Assembly: GCF_024398015.1 (NCBI RefSeq)
Contig: NZ_CP073747.1
Span: 3,221,001-3,285,000 of the forward strand
From: Kordiimonas sp. SCSIO 12610
GTDB taxonomy: Bacteria > Pseudomonadota > Alphaproteobacteria > Sphingomonadales > Kordiimonadaceae
DNA length: 64,000 nucleotides
Direction: 5' to 3'
Under the pieces are notes generated by a model. That model ran no database searches. It was not told the DNA's origin and was given only the letters and a program-made list of their open reading frames with translations. The position numbers and the translations under genes are program-made. Below, piece after piece: positions 63,922-64,000 of this stretch (position 1 is the first letter of the stretch; each line of letters starts with the position of its first letter).

Positions 63922-64000
63922 ATGTTCGATATACATAAAAAAGAAATAGAATGGGGCGGTCGTACGCTCACTTTGGAAACAGGCCACATTGCAAGACAAG
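63922..64000 (+). CDS. pnp: Polynucleotide phosphorylase, 5' end only
   Basis: The first 26 residues start MFDIHKKEIEWGGRTLTL and continue ETGHIARQ, which matches the alphaproteobacterial PNPase N-terminus (first RNase PH-like domain). PNPase is the 3'-to-5' phosphorolytic exoribonuclease of mRNA decay. The gene runs off the right edge. The rpsO-pnp order is conserved. ACGAAAGGTATTAA provides a ribosome site. Confidence 0.93.
   Translation, partial: MFDIHKKEIEWGGRTLTLETGHIARQ

Noticed and set aside
1-64000. tRNA genes, CRISPR arrays, insertion sequences, phage or toxin-antitoxin modules
   Set aside because: Reading both strands of the intergenic regions by eye showed no tRNA T-arm motif, no regularly spaced repeats, no transposase or integrase and no recognisable toxin pair.

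Overview
The window looks like a piece of an alphaproteobacterial chromosome, with moderate G+C (by eye, mid-40s percent). The evidence is gene order: ffh-rpsP-rimM-trmD-rplS-leuCDB, dapF-mtaB-ftsY, tsaB-rimI-mucR-fur-plsC-miaB-phoH-ybeY-corC-lnt, and trmB-rimP-nusA-ylxR-infB-rbfA-truB-rpsO-pnp are blocks known from this class. A MucR/Ros regulator and a RegB/RegA/SenC redox locus agree. The genus cannot be fixed; a marine lineage such as Kordiimonadales is only a guess. I found no tRNA or rRNA gene, no CRISPR array, no insertion sequence and no phage gene.

Layout. 1-7.4 kb (minus strand): SRP GTPase Ffh, ribosomal proteins S16 and L19 with RimM and TrmD, then leucine synthesis (leuC, leuD, and leuB running off the left edge). 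7.5-11 kb: accessory metabolism (Gfo/Idh/MocA oxidoreductase, DASS transporter, sulfotransferase-like protein). 11.1-14.8 kb: dapF-mtaB-ftsY and a small membrane protein. 14.8-18 kb: an aromatic amino acid decarboxylase divergent from a TauE/SafE permease, then a short AT-rich stretch with an unrecognised secreted protein. 18-33.4 kb: rimO, a glutathione transferase, a membrane-anchored sorbosone-dehydrogenase-like cytochrome c fusion, an LD-carboxypeptidase, a two-subunit 2-oxoacid:ferredoxin oxidoreductase, glutathione reductase, a CoA-transferase/racemase with a methyltransferase, and a 1,107-residue tricorn-like exported protease.

33.4-44 kb: photolyase, then the redox cluster. An exported ankyrin protein, RegB and RegA run leftward; SenC, a YcgN-type cysteine-cluster protein and a YgjP-type metallopeptidase run rightward. 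They are followed by a class A penicillin-binding protein, a TetR regulator with a near-ideal palindromic operator, Nfu and a polysaccharide deacetylase. 44.2-53.6 kb: t6A synthesis (tsaB), rimI, TusA-like protein, MucR, Fur, PlsC, MiaB, PhoH, YbeY, CorC, Lnt. 53.6-55.4 kb: an orphan CpaF/TadA-type ATPase with a small partner. 55.5 kb to the end: trmB and the nusA-infB translation operon through rpsO, with pnp entering at the right edge.

The core theme is making and tuning the translation and secretion machinery. Four enzymes act at or beside tRNA position 37 (TrmD, MtaB, MiaB, TsaB), with TrmB and TruB at other tRNA sites. All three bacterial methylthiotransferase paralogues (MtaB, RimO, MiaB) are present, as are both SRP GTPases. 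A second theme is redox: RegBA/SenC, KorAB, glutathione reductase, glutathione transferase, Nfu and Fur. I see no clear undescribed defence or mobile system. The best novelty candidates are the ankyrin protein fused operonically to RegBA, the orphan CpaF pair where metK is often found, the TetR operator, and several leader hairpins.
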